Below the pieces are notes generated by a model that ran no database searches, was not told where the DNA came from, and was given only the letters and a program-made list of their open reading frames with translations. A stretch of 64,000 nucleotides of DNA from Azospirillum thermophilum (GTDB lineage: Bacteria > Pseudomonadota > Alphaproteobacteria > Azospirillales > Azospirillaceae), in the NCBI RefSeq assembly GCF_003130795.1, contig NZ_CP029353.1, positions 1,875,501 through 1,939,500 on the forward strand. Direction: 5' to 3'. Of the stretch, positions 27,844 through 37,602 are shown piece by piece. The position numbers and the translations under genes were made by a program. Each line of letters starts with the position of its first letter. Positions within the stretch are counted from its first letter, which is position 1.

Positions 27844-29417
27844 ATGACGTCACCCACCACTGGCAGTTCCCGGCCCCGCCCCGTCGTGCTGTGCATCCTG
27901 GACGGTTGGGGCTACCGCGAGGAGCGCGAGGACAACGCCATCGCGCAGGGCAGCACCCCGAACTGGGACCGGCTGTGGCAGCAGGGCCCGACCGCCTTCC
28001 TGGAGGCGAGCGAGGAGGAGGTCGGCCTGCCCAAGGGCCAGATGGGCAACTCCGAGGTCGGCCACATGAATCTCGGCGCCGGCCGCGTCGTCATGCAGGA
28101 CCTCGTGATGATCGACCACGCGATCGTCGAGGGCGAGCTGGAGCGCAACAAGGCGCTGAACGACCTGATCGCAACCCTGCACCGGACCGGCGGCCGCTGC
28201 CACCTGATGGGGCTGCTGTCGCCGGGCGGCGTCCACTCCCACCAGGACCACATCGCCGCGCTGGCCGGCGTGCTGTCGCGCGAGGGCGTCCCGGTCGAGG
28301 TCCACGCCTTCACCGACGGCCGCGACGTGCCGCCGCAGAGCGCCAGGGACCAGGTGGCCGAGTTCATGGCCGACATCCACGAGCTGGCCGGCGTCTCGGT
28401 GGCGACCGTCAGCGGCCGCTACTACGCCATGGACCGCGACAAGCGCTGGGACCGCGTCGCCAAGGCCTATGCCGCCCTGGTGCGGGCGGAGGGCGAGCGC
28501 GCCGCCGACCCGATCCAGGCGATCGAGCAGAGCTACGCCGCCGGCAAGCATGACGAGTTCATCCTGCCGACCGTGATCGACGGCTATGCCGGCATGAAGG
28601 ACGGCGACGCCATCCTGATGGCCAATTTCCGCGCCGACCGCGCCCGCGAGATCCTCGGCGCCTTCGTCGAGGAGGGCTTCGACGGCTTCGACCGCGGCAC
28701 GGCGCCCAAGCTGTCGGCCGCCGTCGGCATGGTCGAGTATTCGGCCTCGCTCGCCAGGCTGATGACGACCATCTTTCCGCCCAAAACCCTGACCAACGTG
28801 CTGGGACAGGTGGTCAGCGAGGCCGGATTGACGCAGTTGCGCATCGCCGAGACGGAGAAGTACCCCACGTCACCTTCTTCTTCAACGGTGGCGAGGAGAC
28901 GGTCTATCCCGGCGAGGACCGCATCCTGGTCCCGTCGCCCAAGGTCGCGACCTACGACCTGCAGCCGGAGATGTCGGCCGCCGAGGTGACGGACAAGGTG
29001 GTCGCCGCGGTGGACAGCGGCAAGTACGACCTCGTCGTCATCAACTACGCCAACCCGGACATGGTCGGCCACACCGGCATGCTCGACGCCGCGATCAAGG
29101 CGGTGGAGACGGTCGACCGCTCGGTCGGCAGCCTGGCCGAGGCGGTGCGGCGCCAGGGCGGCGTGATGCTCGTCACCGCCGACCACGGCAACTGCGAGCT
29201 GATGAAGGACCCGGACAACGGCGGCCCGCACACCGCCCACACGCTGGACAAGGTTCCGCTGGTGCTGGTCAACGGCCCGGCCGGGGCGGCGCTGACCAGC
29301 GGCCGTCTCGCCGACGTGGCGCCGACCCTGCTCGACCTGATGGGGCTGCCCAAGCCGGCCGAGATGACCGGCCACACCCTGCTGGTCCGCAGCGCCGCCC
29401 GCGCGGCTGCGGAATAA
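27844..29417 (+). pseudogene. gpmI: 2,3-bisphosphoglycerate-independent phosphoglycerate mutase (frameshifted)
   Basis: Glycolytic enzyme interconverting 3- and 2-phosphoglycerate with Mn. The first part has ILDGWG, GNSEVGHMNLGAGR (catalytic Ser), DGRDVPP and FRADRAREI. At 28863-28866 the run CCCC is one C short: the frame falls into Ser/Arg nonsense, while adding one C restores [22 protein letters not shown] and TADHGNCE through the stop at 29417. The whole is about 524 residues, full family length. An essential glycolytic gene makes a sequence error more likely than true loss. Confidence 0.92.
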
Positions 29418-29420
29418 CGC

Positions 29421-30978
29421 ATGGCCCGTCCCCTCGCCCGTCCTCTTCCCCCTCCCCTGTCCCGGTTCGCGGCGTCCGCCCCTGCGGCAGGCGCCGCGGC
29501 GGTCCGGGAGGAGGCGGGAAGGCCCCTCTCCGTCGAGGGGCGGGGGACGGGGCGAGGGGGCGGCTCCTCGCCCTGTCCGTCCTTCTGGCATCGCCCGCCC
29601 TCGCCCTCGCCCCCGCGCCCGTCCTCGCCCAATCCCCCCAGCCCCAATCTTCCCAGCCCCAATCTTCCCAGCCACAGGCCGACTCGCCCGGACAGTCGCT
29701 GAAGCGGGTGGAGCAGGAGCTTCAGGCCGACCGCGCCCGGCAGAAGCAGCTCGAACGCCAGTCCCAGTCGATCCAGGGCGAGCTCGAAACCTTGCGCGCC
29801 CGCCTGATCGGCCTCGCCGACGAGGCCCGCGCGCAGGGGGCAGAGCTGGACCGCCTCGAACAGTCCCTCGCCGGGCTGGAGCAGGAGGAGCGCGAGCGCA
29901 GCGCCCGGCTGGAGGGCGAGCGCCAGCAGATCGCCACCCTTCTCGGCGCGCTGCAGCGCCTCGCCCGCATTCCGCCGGAGGCGGCGATCGCCCGGCCCGG
30001 CGGCGCGGTGGACACGCTGCGCTCCGCCCTGCTGCTGCGCGACACGGTTCCCGAACTCAAGGCGCGGGCCGACGCCCTGTCCGACGCCCTGACGGCGCTG
30101 GCCGCAACGCGCGAGGCGCTGGAAGGCCAGCGCCGCCGCGCGCTGGACGCCCGCAAGGCGCTGGAGGCCCGGCAGGCGGAGATGGCGCAGCTCGTCGCCC
30201 GGCGCGAGGAGCTGTCGCGCCAGACCGACGAGGAGCGCATCCGCGTCGGCCAGCACATGGCCAGCTCACCAACCAGGCCGGCGACCTGCGCCAGCTCATG
30301 GACCGCATCGAGGCGGAGCGCCGCGCCGCCGCCGAGGCCGCCGCCCGCCGCGAGGCCGAGCGGCGCGAGGCCGAACGCCGGGAGGCGGAACGCCGCCTCG
30401 CCGAACAGCGCGAGGCCGAACGGCGCCTCGCCGCCCAGAAGGAGGCCGAACGCCGCGAGGCGGAGCGCAAGCTGGCCGAACTGAAGGCCGCCGAGCAGCG
30501 CGAGGCCGCCCGCAAGGCGGAGGAGGAGCGCAAGGCGCGCGACGCGGCGGAGGCGGAGGCCGCCATCGCCCGGCGGGCGCCCGACCCGCCGGCCGGTCCC
30601 CGCCTGCCGGTGGGCGGCCGCATCCTCGTCCAGTACGGCGAGACCGACCGTTACGGCGCCACCAGCCGCGGGCTGACCATCCAGGCGCGCGGCGGCGCCC
30701 CGGTGGTGGCCCCGCAGGCCGGTTCGATCATGTTCGCCGGCCCCTTCAAGGGCTATGGCCAGATATTGATCGTGGAACACGGCAACGGATATCATAGTCT
30801 TATTGCGGGATTGGGCCGGATCGACACGGCCGTGGGCAAGCGGGTGGCCGCCGGGGAACCGGTCGGACTCATGCCGGCGGACGGGTCTCCGGATCTGTAC
30901 TTCGAGCTGCGACGCAACGGTCAGCCGATCAATCCGCAGCGCGGGTTCGGCGCCCCGGAGGGGAAAGGACAAGGCTAG
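29421..30978 (+). pseudogene. EnvC-like murein hydrolase activator, M23 family (frameshifted)
   Basis: A periplasmic coiled-coil protein that activates amidases at the septum. A signal-peptide-like stretch (LLALSVLLASPALA, about 29565) leads into a coiled coil (about 29700-30250), then a long Glu/Ala/Arg helix (REAERREAERREAERR) and the LytM/M23 domain (GRILVQYGETDRYGATSRG, VEHGNGYHSLIAGL). The M23 zinc ligands are degenerate, as in EnvC. Near 30261 one base is missing: MASSPTRPATC should read MAQLTNQAGDLRQLMDRIE. The signal peptide's frame also has no start codon, so a second indel probably lies at 29421-29570. ctpA follows directly. Confidence 0.82.
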
Positions 30979-32415
30979 ATGAGGATGATGAAGCGTGCCG
31001 TCACCGCGGCGGCCCTGGTTTTCCTGGGCGCGGGTGTGGCCACCGTGACCGCGCAGTCCGGCAGTTCCAACACGTCGGAGACCTACCGCCAGCTCAACCT
31101 GTTCGGCGACGTCTTCGAACGGGTGCGGGCGGAATATGTGGAACAGGTCACCGACGAGCAGCTGATCGAAACCGCGATCAACGGCATGCTCACCTCGCTC
31201 GACCCGCATTCCAGCTACCTGAACAAGAAGAGCTTCCAGGACATGCAGGTCCAGACCCGCGGCGAGTTCGGCGGGCTCGGGATCGAGGTCACCATGGAGA
31301 ACGGCCTGGTCAAGGTCGTCTCGCCGATCGACGACACCCCGGCCTTCCGCGCCGGCCTGCAGCCGGGCGACCTGATCGTCCAGCTCAACGGCGAGCCGGT
31401 GATGGGCCTCAGCCTGAACGAGGCGGTGGAGAAGATGCGCGGCCCCGTGGGCAGCGAGCTGAAGCTGACCGTGCGCCGCGGCGAGGCGGGCGAGCCCTTC
31501 GAGGTGACGCTGAACCGCGCCGTCATCAAGGTGCAGTCGGTCCGCTTCCGCACCGAGGGCGACATCGGCTACGTCCGCATCACCAGCTTCAACGAGCAGA
31601 CCCAGCAGGGGCTGGAGAAGGCGATCTCCGCGATCCAGCAGCAGGTGGGCGACAAGCTGAAGGGCTACGTGCTCGACCTGCGCAACAATCCGGGCGGCCT
31701 GCTCGACCAGGCGGTGTCGGTGTCCGACACCTTCCTCGACAAGGGCGAGATCGTCTCGACCCGCGGCCGCAAGTCGGAGGAAGGCACCCGCTTCAACGCC
31801 AAGCCGGGCGACCTGACCAAGGGCCTGCCGCTGGTGGTGCTGATCAACGGCGGCTCGGCCTCCGCGTCGGAGATCGTCGCCGGCGCGCTGCAGGACCACA
31901 AGCGCGCCATCGTCATGGGCACCCAGTCCTTCGGCAAGGGCTCCGTCCAGACCATCATCCCGCTGCCCGGCCACGGCGCGATGCGGCTGACGACGGCGCG
32001 CTACTACACGCCGTCGGGCCGCTCGATCCAGCAGCTCGGCATCACGCCGGACATCGAGGTGCACGCCGCCCGCGTGGAGGACCTCGACCAGAACATCATC
32101 CGGCGCCGCGAGTCCGACCTGAAGGGGGCGCTGCGCAACCCCGACGCCGCCAACCAGAACCAGCCGCCGAAGCCGGCGACCACCAGGCCGGCCCCCGGCC
32201 AGCCCGGCGCCGGCAACGCCCCGGCTCCCGGTGCCGCCCCGAACGGCGCCCCCGGTGCGGCCCCGGGTGCGGCCCCGGGAGCGAATGCGCCGGCCGATCC
32301 GGACGCGCCGGCCGCGGCGGCGAACGGCCAGCAGCCCTTCGACAACCAGCTCGCCCGCGCGCTGGACCTGCTGCGGGGTGTCGCCCTGTTCCAGGCCCGC
32401 GCCAGCGCCCGCTGA
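30979..32415 (+). CDS. ctpA: carboxy-terminal processing protease (S41)
   Basis: A periplasmic serine protease of 478 residues with a signal peptide (AAALVFLGAGVATVTAQ), a PDZ domain (about 85-170; GGLGIEVTMENGLVKVVSPI) and the S41 catalytic domain. The catalytic Ser is in GGSASASEIVAGAL and the Lys in GTQSFGKGSVQT. The last 70 residues are a Pro/Ala-rich tail. The start ATG abuts the EnvC-like stop, so they are one operon; both act in cell-wall remodelling. Confidence 0.95.
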   Translation: MRMMKRAVTAAALVFLGAGVATVTAQSGSSNTSETYRQLNLFGDVFERVRAEYVEQVTDEQLIETAINGMLTSLDPHSSYLNKKSFQDMQVQTRGEFGGLGIEVTMENGLVKVVSPIDDTPAFRAGLQPGDLIVQLNGEPVMGLSLNEAVEKMRGPVGSELKLTVRRGEAGEPFEVTLNRAVIKVQSVRFRTEGDIGYVRITSFNEQTQQGLEKAISAIQQQVGDKLKGYVLDLRNNPGGLLDQAVSVSDTFLDKGEIVSTRGRKSEEGTRFNAKPGDLTKGLPLVVLINGGSASASEIVAGALQDHKRAIVMGTQSFGKGSVQTIIPLPGHGAMRLTTARYYTPSGRSIQQLGITPDIEVHAARVEDLDQNIIRRRESDLKGALRNPDAANQNQPPKPATTRPAPGQPGAGNAPAPGAAPNGAPGAAPGAAPGANAPADPDAPAAAANGQQPFDNQLARALDLLRGVALFQARASAR

Positions 32416-32436
32416 CGCCGAGGGGAGCGCCGACCG

Positions 32437-33699
32437 GTGAACGCCGCCGCCCTGCTGGGCCGCCTGAAGCTCGTCCCGAAATTCCCCCGTCCCAGGCTGC
32501 GGATGGGCAAGCCGGGGATGGGATGGCTGTCGCGTTTCAGGCGGCCACGGCCGGGCGGCGGGCCGGGACAGGGCGGGCCGAAGGCCCCTCTCCCCCGGGC
32601 GGCGCTGGCCGCCTGGGGCGTCTTCCTTCTGGGGCTGGCCGGCATCGCCGGCTGGCTCGCCTATGAGGCGCCGCACACGCTGGAGGCCCGCGAGGCCGCC
32701 ATGCCCAAGGTGACGGTGGCGGTCCAGGGGCTGCCCGCGCCGCCGCCCGCCGCCCAGCCGCCGGCCCCGCCCGCCGCTCCGGCCCAGACGGCGCAGGCTC
32801 CCGCCGCGGCGCCGGCCCAGCCTGCCCAAGCGCCCGCACCACCTCCCGCCGCACCTCCCGCCATGCCCCTGCCCGACCCGGCGGCGCCGGTGCAGCTCAC
32901 ACCGGCCCCGGTGCCGGGGCTGGTGGAGGACAGCCGCAACGGCCCGCTGCCCCGCATCGCCGAGGACGGGCGCAAGCCCTGGCAGGTCTATGCCCGGCCC
33001 TTCCCCCTCGCCGACAAACGGCCGCGCATCGCCATCGTGATGACCGACATGGGGCTGAGCGGGGTGACGACCGGCAACGCGCTGGCCAAGCTGCCGCCCG
33101 GCGTCACGCTGGCCTTCGTTCCCTTCGCCGAGCGGCTCGACAACTGGGTGGAGCGCGCCCGCGGCAAGGGGCACGAGGTCATGCTGTCCATCCCGATGGA
33201 ACCGCTGACCTACCCGCGCGACGATCCCGGCCCCAACGCGCTGCTGACCATGCTGGCGCCCGACCGCAACCTGGAACGGCTGGAATGGTCGCTGGGCAAG
33301 GCGATGGGCTATGTCGGGATCACCAGCACGACGGGCAGCAAGTTCACCGCCAATCCCGACGCCATGCGGCCGGTGATCGACGTGCTGAAGGCGCGCGGCC
33401 TGCTCTATCTCGACGCCCGCGTCAACCCGAAGAGCGCCGGGGCGCCGCTCGCCACCCTGGCCGGCGTGCCGCGGGCCATCGCCGACAAGGTGATCGACCG
33501 CGACCTGTCGCGCGGCGCCATCGACGACCAGCTCCGCGAGCTGGAGACGATCGCCAGGGCCAACGGGGCCGCCGTCGGCATCGGCTCCCCCTATCCCACC
33601 ACGGTGGAGCGCATCGCGCTGTGGATGACGGCGCTGGCCGACCGCGGCTTCGTGCTCGCCCCGGTTTCCGCCGTGGTGAACCTGCAGAAGCAACCGTGA
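32437..33699 (+). CDS. divergent polysaccharide deacetylase (DUF610/YibQ)
   Basis: A 420-residue protein with a basic N-terminus, one transmembrane helix (about 50-70; ALAAWGVFLLGLAGIAGWLA), a Pro/Ala linker (80-150) and a C-terminal divergent NodB-fold domain (RPRIAIVMTDMGLSG, HEVMLSIPMEP, GVAIGSPYPTT-like end). In this family the catalytic metal ligands are usually altered, so activity is uncertain. It starts at GTG 32437 after GGGGAG. Its place between ctpA and rppH is the common alphaproteobacterial order. Confidence 0.9.
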   Translation: MNAAALLGRLKLVPKFPRPRLRMGKPGMGWLSRFRRPRPGGGPGQGGPKAPLPRAALAAWGVFLLGLAGIAGWLAYEAPHTLEAREAAMPKVTVAVQGLPAPPPAAQPPAPPAAPAQTAQAPAAAPAQPAQAPAPPPAAPPAMPLPDPAAPVQLTPAPVPGLVEDSRNGPLPRIAEDGRKPWQVYARPFPLADKRPRIAIVMTDMGLSGVTTGNALAKLPPGVTLAFVPFAERLDNWVERARGKGHEVMLSIPMEPLTYPRDDPGPNALLTMLAPDRNLERLEWSLGKAMGYVGITSTTGSKFTANPDAMRPVIDVLKARGLLYLDARVNPKSAGAPLATLAGVPRAIADKVIDRDLSRGAIDDQLRELETIARANGAAVGIGSPYPTTVERIALWMTALADRGFVLAPVSAVVNLQKQP

Positions 33700-33710
33700 G
33701 CCCCACCGCC

Positions 33711-34243
33711 ATGTCCTCCCCGGCCCCCGCTTCCACCCCGGCCCCCGTTTCCACCCCGGTCGACCGCGAGTCCCTGCCCTACCGCCCTGCGTCGGCGTCA
33801 TGCTGCTGAACGACCGCGGCGAGGTGTTCGTCGCCCGCCGCCACGGCTCCGCGGCCGACTGGCAGATGCCCCAGGGCGGCATCGACGAGGGCGAGACCGC
33901 GCGCGAGGCGGCGATGCGCGAGCTGGAAGAGGAGATCGGCACCGGCAAGGCCGAGATCCTGGCGGTCTCCGCCGGGCTCCACCGCTACGACCTGCCCGAC
34001 CATCTGCTGGGCAAGGTGTGGAAGGGCCGCTGGCGCGGCCAGGAACAGGTGTGGATCGCCGCCCGCTTCACCGGCAGCGAGTCCGACATCGACCTCGCCA
34101 CCGCGCATCCGGAGTTCGACGCCTGGAAATGGATCGACCCGGAGACGCTGCCGGCCCTGATCGTCGCCTTCAAGCGCCCGGTCTACGAGGCCGTGCTCGC
34201 CGAATTCCGCCCGGTCATCGCCCGCCTCAGGACCGGCTCCTGA
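33711..34243 (+). pseudogene. rppH: RNA pyrophosphohydrolase (frameshifted near N-terminus)
   Basis: Nudix enzyme that removes pyrophosphate from mRNA 5' ends and starts decay. The Nudix box is GGIDEGETAREAAMRELEEEIG. The expected N-terminus LPYRPCVGVMLLNDRG is split: MSSPAPASTPAPVSTPVDRE starts at ATG 33711 in one frame, and the domain continues in another after CCC at 33785-33787, which is one C short. If the shift is real, translation could still restart at ATG 33800 (147 residues), losing about 8 core residues. Confidence 0.88.
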
Positions 34244-34257
34244 GGACCGGCTCCTGA
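34230..34257 (+). repeat. 14-base duplication spanning the rppH stop codon
   Basis: GGACCGGCTCCTGA occurs at 34230 and again at 34244, each carrying TGA (34241 and 34255) in different frames. CTCAGGA-CCGGC-TCCTGAG at 34227 can also fold as a 7 bp hairpin. Confidence 0.8.
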
Positions 34258-34380
34258 GGCTGCCGCCCGCTCCGCCGCCCGTTCCAGCACAAGCGGGGCG
34301 GGGGCGGAGACCTCATGCAGTGTCTGACGCATCGTAACGATCGGCACGATATTGCCGCGTGCTGGTGACATTGTTGTGCA

Positions 34381-34441
34381 CGTCAAAACGAAAATTCCAT
34401 ACGGCGCTTGAGGTTAGTCGCCGGCGGCTGACGTTTTGACG
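34381..34441 (+). promoter_or_regulatory. 10-base inverted repeat upstream of the chemosensory operon
   Basis: CGTCAAAACG (34381) and CGTTTTGACG (34432) form a perfect inverted repeat 41 bases apart, in the AT-richer 288 bp gap before the STAS-cheY-cheA operon. It could be a paired operator site for a dimeric regulator or a long hairpin. No promoter could be assigned with confidence. Confidence 0.4.
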
Positions 34442-34531
34442 CAGGCGATCTCCCCTGACTTAACGAATCCTTATCCGGACCTCTGGCACCGTTTGGCCGA
34501 ATGCCACCCGGTTGAAGAAGAGGCACCCTCC

Positions 34532-34843
34532 GTGACCCTGATCAAGTGGAGCGAGGAGAACGGACAGGTCCGGCTGGGCCTGCCGGGCGACCTCGACCTG
34601 CCGATGGCGCAGCCGCTGGCCGACAGCCTGCGGGCCGCGGCTGCCGCCGCCCCCTGCGTGCTGGTCCAGGCCGACGCGGTGGAGCGGGTCAGCACGGCCT
34701 GCGTCCAGGCGCTGGTCGTGGCCGCCCGCGATCTGGCGGAGCATGGCGGGATCTTCGCCGTCCTGTCCCCGTCGGAGGCGCTGACCGAGGCCTGCGAGGA
34801 TCTGGGACTCGCCTCGTGGCTGAAGCAATGGAGCCAAGCGTGA
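34532..34843 (+). CDS. STAS-domain protein, first gene of the chemosensory operon
   Basis: A 103-residue single-domain protein of the STAS (anti-sigma antagonist-like) fold: alternating strands and helices, with VERVSTACVQALVVAARDLA where SpoIIAA-type proteins carry their phosphorylated Ser. The usual DSSG is replaced by VSTA, leaving Ser and Thr as candidates. GTG 34532 is chosen because AAGAGG lies 8 bases upstream and the length then fits the family. It overlaps cheY by four bases (GTGA), tying it to the chemosensory pathway. Confidence 0.78.
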   Translation: MTLIKWSEENGQVRLGLPGDLDLPMAQPLADSLRAAAAAAPCVLVQADAVERVSTACVQALVVAARDLAEHGGIFAVLSPSEALTEACEDLGLASWLKQWSQA

Positions 34844-35205
34844 AGAAGAAGGTTCTGACCGTCGACGATTCCCGCACCATGCGCGACATGGTGGCGTTCA
34901 CGCTGAAGAATGCGGGCTACGAGGTGGTGGAGGCCTCCGACGGCCAGCAGGCCCTGTCGGTCGTCGCCGCCAACAAGGTGGACCTCGTCATCACCGACCT
35001 GAACATGCCGGTCATGGACGGGCTGACGCTGATCCGCCGCCTGCGCGCCACCCCGGCGCACCGTACGACCCCCATCCTCATGCTCACCACCGAGGCGGAC
35101 GAGAGCAAGAAGATGGAAGGCCGCTCGGCCGGTGCCACCGGCTGGATCGTCAAGCCGTTCAACCCCGACAAGCTGATCTCCGTCGTGCAGAAGGTCTGCG
35201 GCTGA
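34840..35205 (+). CDS. cheY: CheY-type response regulator
   Basis: A 121-residue single receiver domain. The acidic pair is Asp9-Asp10, the phospho-acceptor is Asp53 (VITDLNMPVMDG), Thr is in LMLTTEADE and Lys in WIVKPFNPDK. Phosphorylated by CheA, it would bind an output target. GTG 34840 overlaps the STAS stop and has GGAG upstream; ATG 34828 would add four residues. Confidence 0.95.
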   Translation: MKKKVLTVDDSRTMRDMVAFTLKNAGYEVVEASDGQQALSVVAANKVDLVITDLNMPVMDGLTLIRRLRATPAHRTTPILMLTTEADESKKMEGRSAGATGWIVKPFNPDKLISVVQKVCG

Positions 35206-35249
35206 CGCCGCGGCGACCGGGAGCTCGGGAATCGAAGGAGGCGCCGTCC

Positions 35250-37592
35250 GTGGAAGATCTCAGCCGCTTCAAGCAGACCTACTTCGAGGAGAGCGCCGAG
35301 CTGCTGGCGATCGCCGAGGCCGGGCTGCTCCGCCTCGCCCCCGGCGAGGTCGACATGGACGAGGTCAACGCCATCTTCCGCGCCGTCCACTCCATCAAGG
35401 GCGGCGGCGGCGCCTTCGGCTTCACCGACCTCGTCGCCTTCGCGCACGAGTTCGAGACGGTGATGGACGGGGTGCGCAACAGCGACATCCCGGTGACCAC
35501 CCCGCTGGTCGACACGCTGATCCGCGCCAACGACCTGCTGGCCCAGCTCCTCGCCTATGCCCGCGAGGAGGGGGAGGTGCCGGCCGGCCTCACCGACGAC
35601 ACGGTCGCCGCGCTCCGCCGCATCCAGCAGAACCGCGGCGCCGCGCCCGCGCCGGCTCCGGCCGCCGCGCCCGCCGCGTCCGCCGCGCCCGCGGCCCTGC
35701 CCGACGAGGAGGATGCCGAGGCCGGCATCTTCGGCGACGCGCTGGCCGCCATCAACGCCGCCCGCGCCGAGCAGGAGCCGCCCGCCGACCCGGCGGCGCT
35801 CCCGGAGGACACCGCGGAGCCCGGCCGCCTGCGCTGGACCATCGTCTTCCGCCCGCGCGGCGACCTGCTGATGTCGGGCAACGAGCCGGCCTTCATGCTG
35901 CGCGCTCTGAAGCGGCTGGGCGAGGCGGAGATCACCTGCCACCTCGACCGGCTGCCCTCCCTGCAGAACCTGGAGGCGGAACAGCTCTATCTCTCCTGGA
36001 CCGTCACGCTGCTGACCGATCCCGCGGTCGGCCGCGACCGGATCGAGGACGTCTTCGAGTTCGTCGCCGACGAGTGCGACATCGCCATCACGGTGGAGAC
36101 GCCGCCCGCCCCGGCCGCGATGCCGGCGGGGCCGGACGCCGCCGCGCCGGTCGCCGTCACGGATCCCGTGCCGGCCCCCGCCACCGCCGCCGCCTCCTCG
36201 GCCGCTGCCACCTCCGCTGCCACCTCCGCTGGCGTCCCCGCGGCGAAGCCCGCCGAGCCCGGCGCCGGCAAGTCCGGCGGCGCGCGCCCCGGCGGCAACG
36301 GCGGGGCGGACCATGCCGGCATCACCAACCACACGATCCGCGTCGACCTCGACAAGATCGACCGGCTGGTGAACATGGTCGGCGAGATGGTGATCACCCA
36401 GGCGATGATCGCCGAGCATGTGCGCGAGCTGCCGCAGGGCCAGTTCCAGGAACTGCTGGAGGGGTTGGAGCAGCTCGCCCAGCACACCCGCGAGCTGCGC
36501 GAGAGCGTCATGTCGATCCGCGCCCAGCCGGTCTCCAGCGTCTTCTCGCGCATGCCGCGGCTGGTGCGCGAATGCGCCGCCGCCACGGCCAAGGAGGTGC
36601 AGCTCGTCACCTCCGGCGAGACGACGGAGGTCGACAAGACGGTGGTGGAGAACCTCGTCGATCCGCTGACCCACATGATCCGCAACTCCATCGACCACGG
36701 GCTGGAGCCGCCGGACGAGCGCGAGCGCATCGGCAAGCCGCGCGCCGGCACCGTGCACCTGTCGGCGCAGCACCGCTCCGGGCGCATCGTCATCGAGGTG
36801 ACCGACGACGGCCGCGGCATCAACCGGCCCAAGGTGCTGTCCAAGGCGATCGAGAAGGGGCTGGTGCAGCCCGGCGCCAGCCTGACCGACGAGGAGATCG
36901 ACAACCTGATCTTCCTGCCGGGCTTCTCCACCGCCGACCAGGTGTCGAACCTGTCCGGGCGCGGCGTCGGCATGGACGTGGTCCGGCGCAACATCACCTC
37001 GCTCGGCGGGCGCATCGGCGTCTATTCCACCCCCGGCGAGGGCTCGCGCTTCGTGCTGTCGCTGCCGCTGACCCTGGCGGTGCTCGACGGCATGGTCATC
37101 TCGGTCGGGGAGGAGCGCTTCGTCCTGCCGCTGACCAACATCGTGGAGAGCCTGCGGCCGAAGCCCGCCGACCTGCACGGGCTGGTCGGCAAGTGCGAGG
37201 TGATGATGGCGCGCGGCGACTATGTCCGCCTCGTCCACCTGCACGCCCTGTTCGGCATTCCCGGCGCCGAGCGCGACGCCACCCGCGGCCTCGTCGTGCT
37301 GGTCGAGACGGAGGACGGCTCCCGCCTCGGCCTCGTCGTGGACGAGGTGCTGGGCCAGCAGCAGGTCGTCATCAAGAGCCTGGAGGCCAACTTCCGCCGG
37401 CTCGACGGCGTCGCCGCCGCGACGATCCTCGGCGACGGCCGGGTGGCGCTGATCCTCGACGTCGCCGGCCTGCGCGAGATGAGCCGCCACACCGATCCGC
37501 AGGACGACGCCCCGCGCGACCGCAGCGCCGGCGCCGTCCTGGCGCCGCCGCCCGCCGCCCTTCCCGCCCCCCGTCAACGCGAAACGGTCTGA
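35250..37592 (+). CDS. cheA: chemotaxis histidine kinase CheA
   Basis: A 780-residue kinase. P1 Hpt carries His47 (FRAVHSIKGGGGAFGF). An Ala/Pro linker leads to a P2-like response-regulator docking domain (about 190-290; LRWTIVFRPRGDL). A second Ala/Pro linker precedes P3 (about 365-425), P4 with the N box (DPLTHMIRNSIDHGLEPP) and G boxes (VTDDGRGIN, GRGVGMDVVRRNI), and a C-terminal P5/CheW-like domain (about 610-740). All catalytic elements look intact. It starts at GTG 35250 with a strong AAGGAGG. Confidence 0.96.
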   Translation: MEDLSRFKQTYFEESAELLAIAEAGLLRLAPGEVDMDEVNAIFRAVHSIKGGGGAFGFTDLVAFAHEFETVMDGVRNSDIPVTTPLVDTLIRANDLLAQLLAYAREEGEVPAGLTDDTVAALRRIQQNRGAAPAPAPAAAPAASAAPAALPDEEDAEAGIFGDALAAINAARAEQEPPADPAALPEDTAEPGRLRWTIVFRPRGDLLMSGNEPAFMLRALKRLGEAEITCHLDRLPSLQNLEAEQLYLSWTVTLLTDPAVGRDRIEDVFEFVADECDIAITVETPPAPAAMPAGPDAAAPVAVTDPVPAPATAAASSAAATSAATSAGVPAAKPAEPGAGKSGGARPGGNGGADHAGITNHTIRVDLDKIDRLVNMVGEMVITQAMIAEHVRELPQGQFQELLEGLEQLAQHTRELRESVMSIRAQPVSSVFSRMPRLVRECAAATAKEVQLVTSGETTEVDKTVVENLVDPLTHMIRNSIDHGLEPPDERERIGKPRAGTVHLSAQHRSGRIVIEVTDDGRGINRPKVLSKAIEKGLVQPGASLTDEEIDNLIFLPGFSTADQVSNLSGRGVGMDVVRRNITSLGGRIGVYSTPGEGSRFVLSLPLTLAVLDGMVISVGEERFVLPLTNIVESLRPKPADLHGLVGKCEVMMARGDYVRLVHLHALFGIPGAERDATRGLVVLVETEDGSRLGLVVDEVLGQQQVVIKSLEANFRRLDGVAAATILGDGRVALILDVAGLREMSRHTDPQDDAPRDRSAGAVLAPPPAALPAPRQRETV

Positions 37593-37602
37593 GGCCACAG
37601 CG

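Noticed and set aside
29421..29702. Separate 93-residue Pro-rich gene after gpmI
   Set aside because: Its Pro/Ser-rich translation is an out-of-frame reading of the EnvC-like signal peptide region.
29722..33948. Very long open frame (about 1400 codons) on the minus strand
   Set aside because: Antisense shadow of the EnvC-like, ctpA, DUF610 and rppH genes in high-GC DNA; the translation is low-complexity Arg/His/Gly/Val with no domain.
34484..34500. Sigma-54 promoter before the chemosensory operon (TGGCAC followed by GC)
   Set aside because: The GG-to-GC spacing is 9 instead of 10 bases and TTGC is not preserved.
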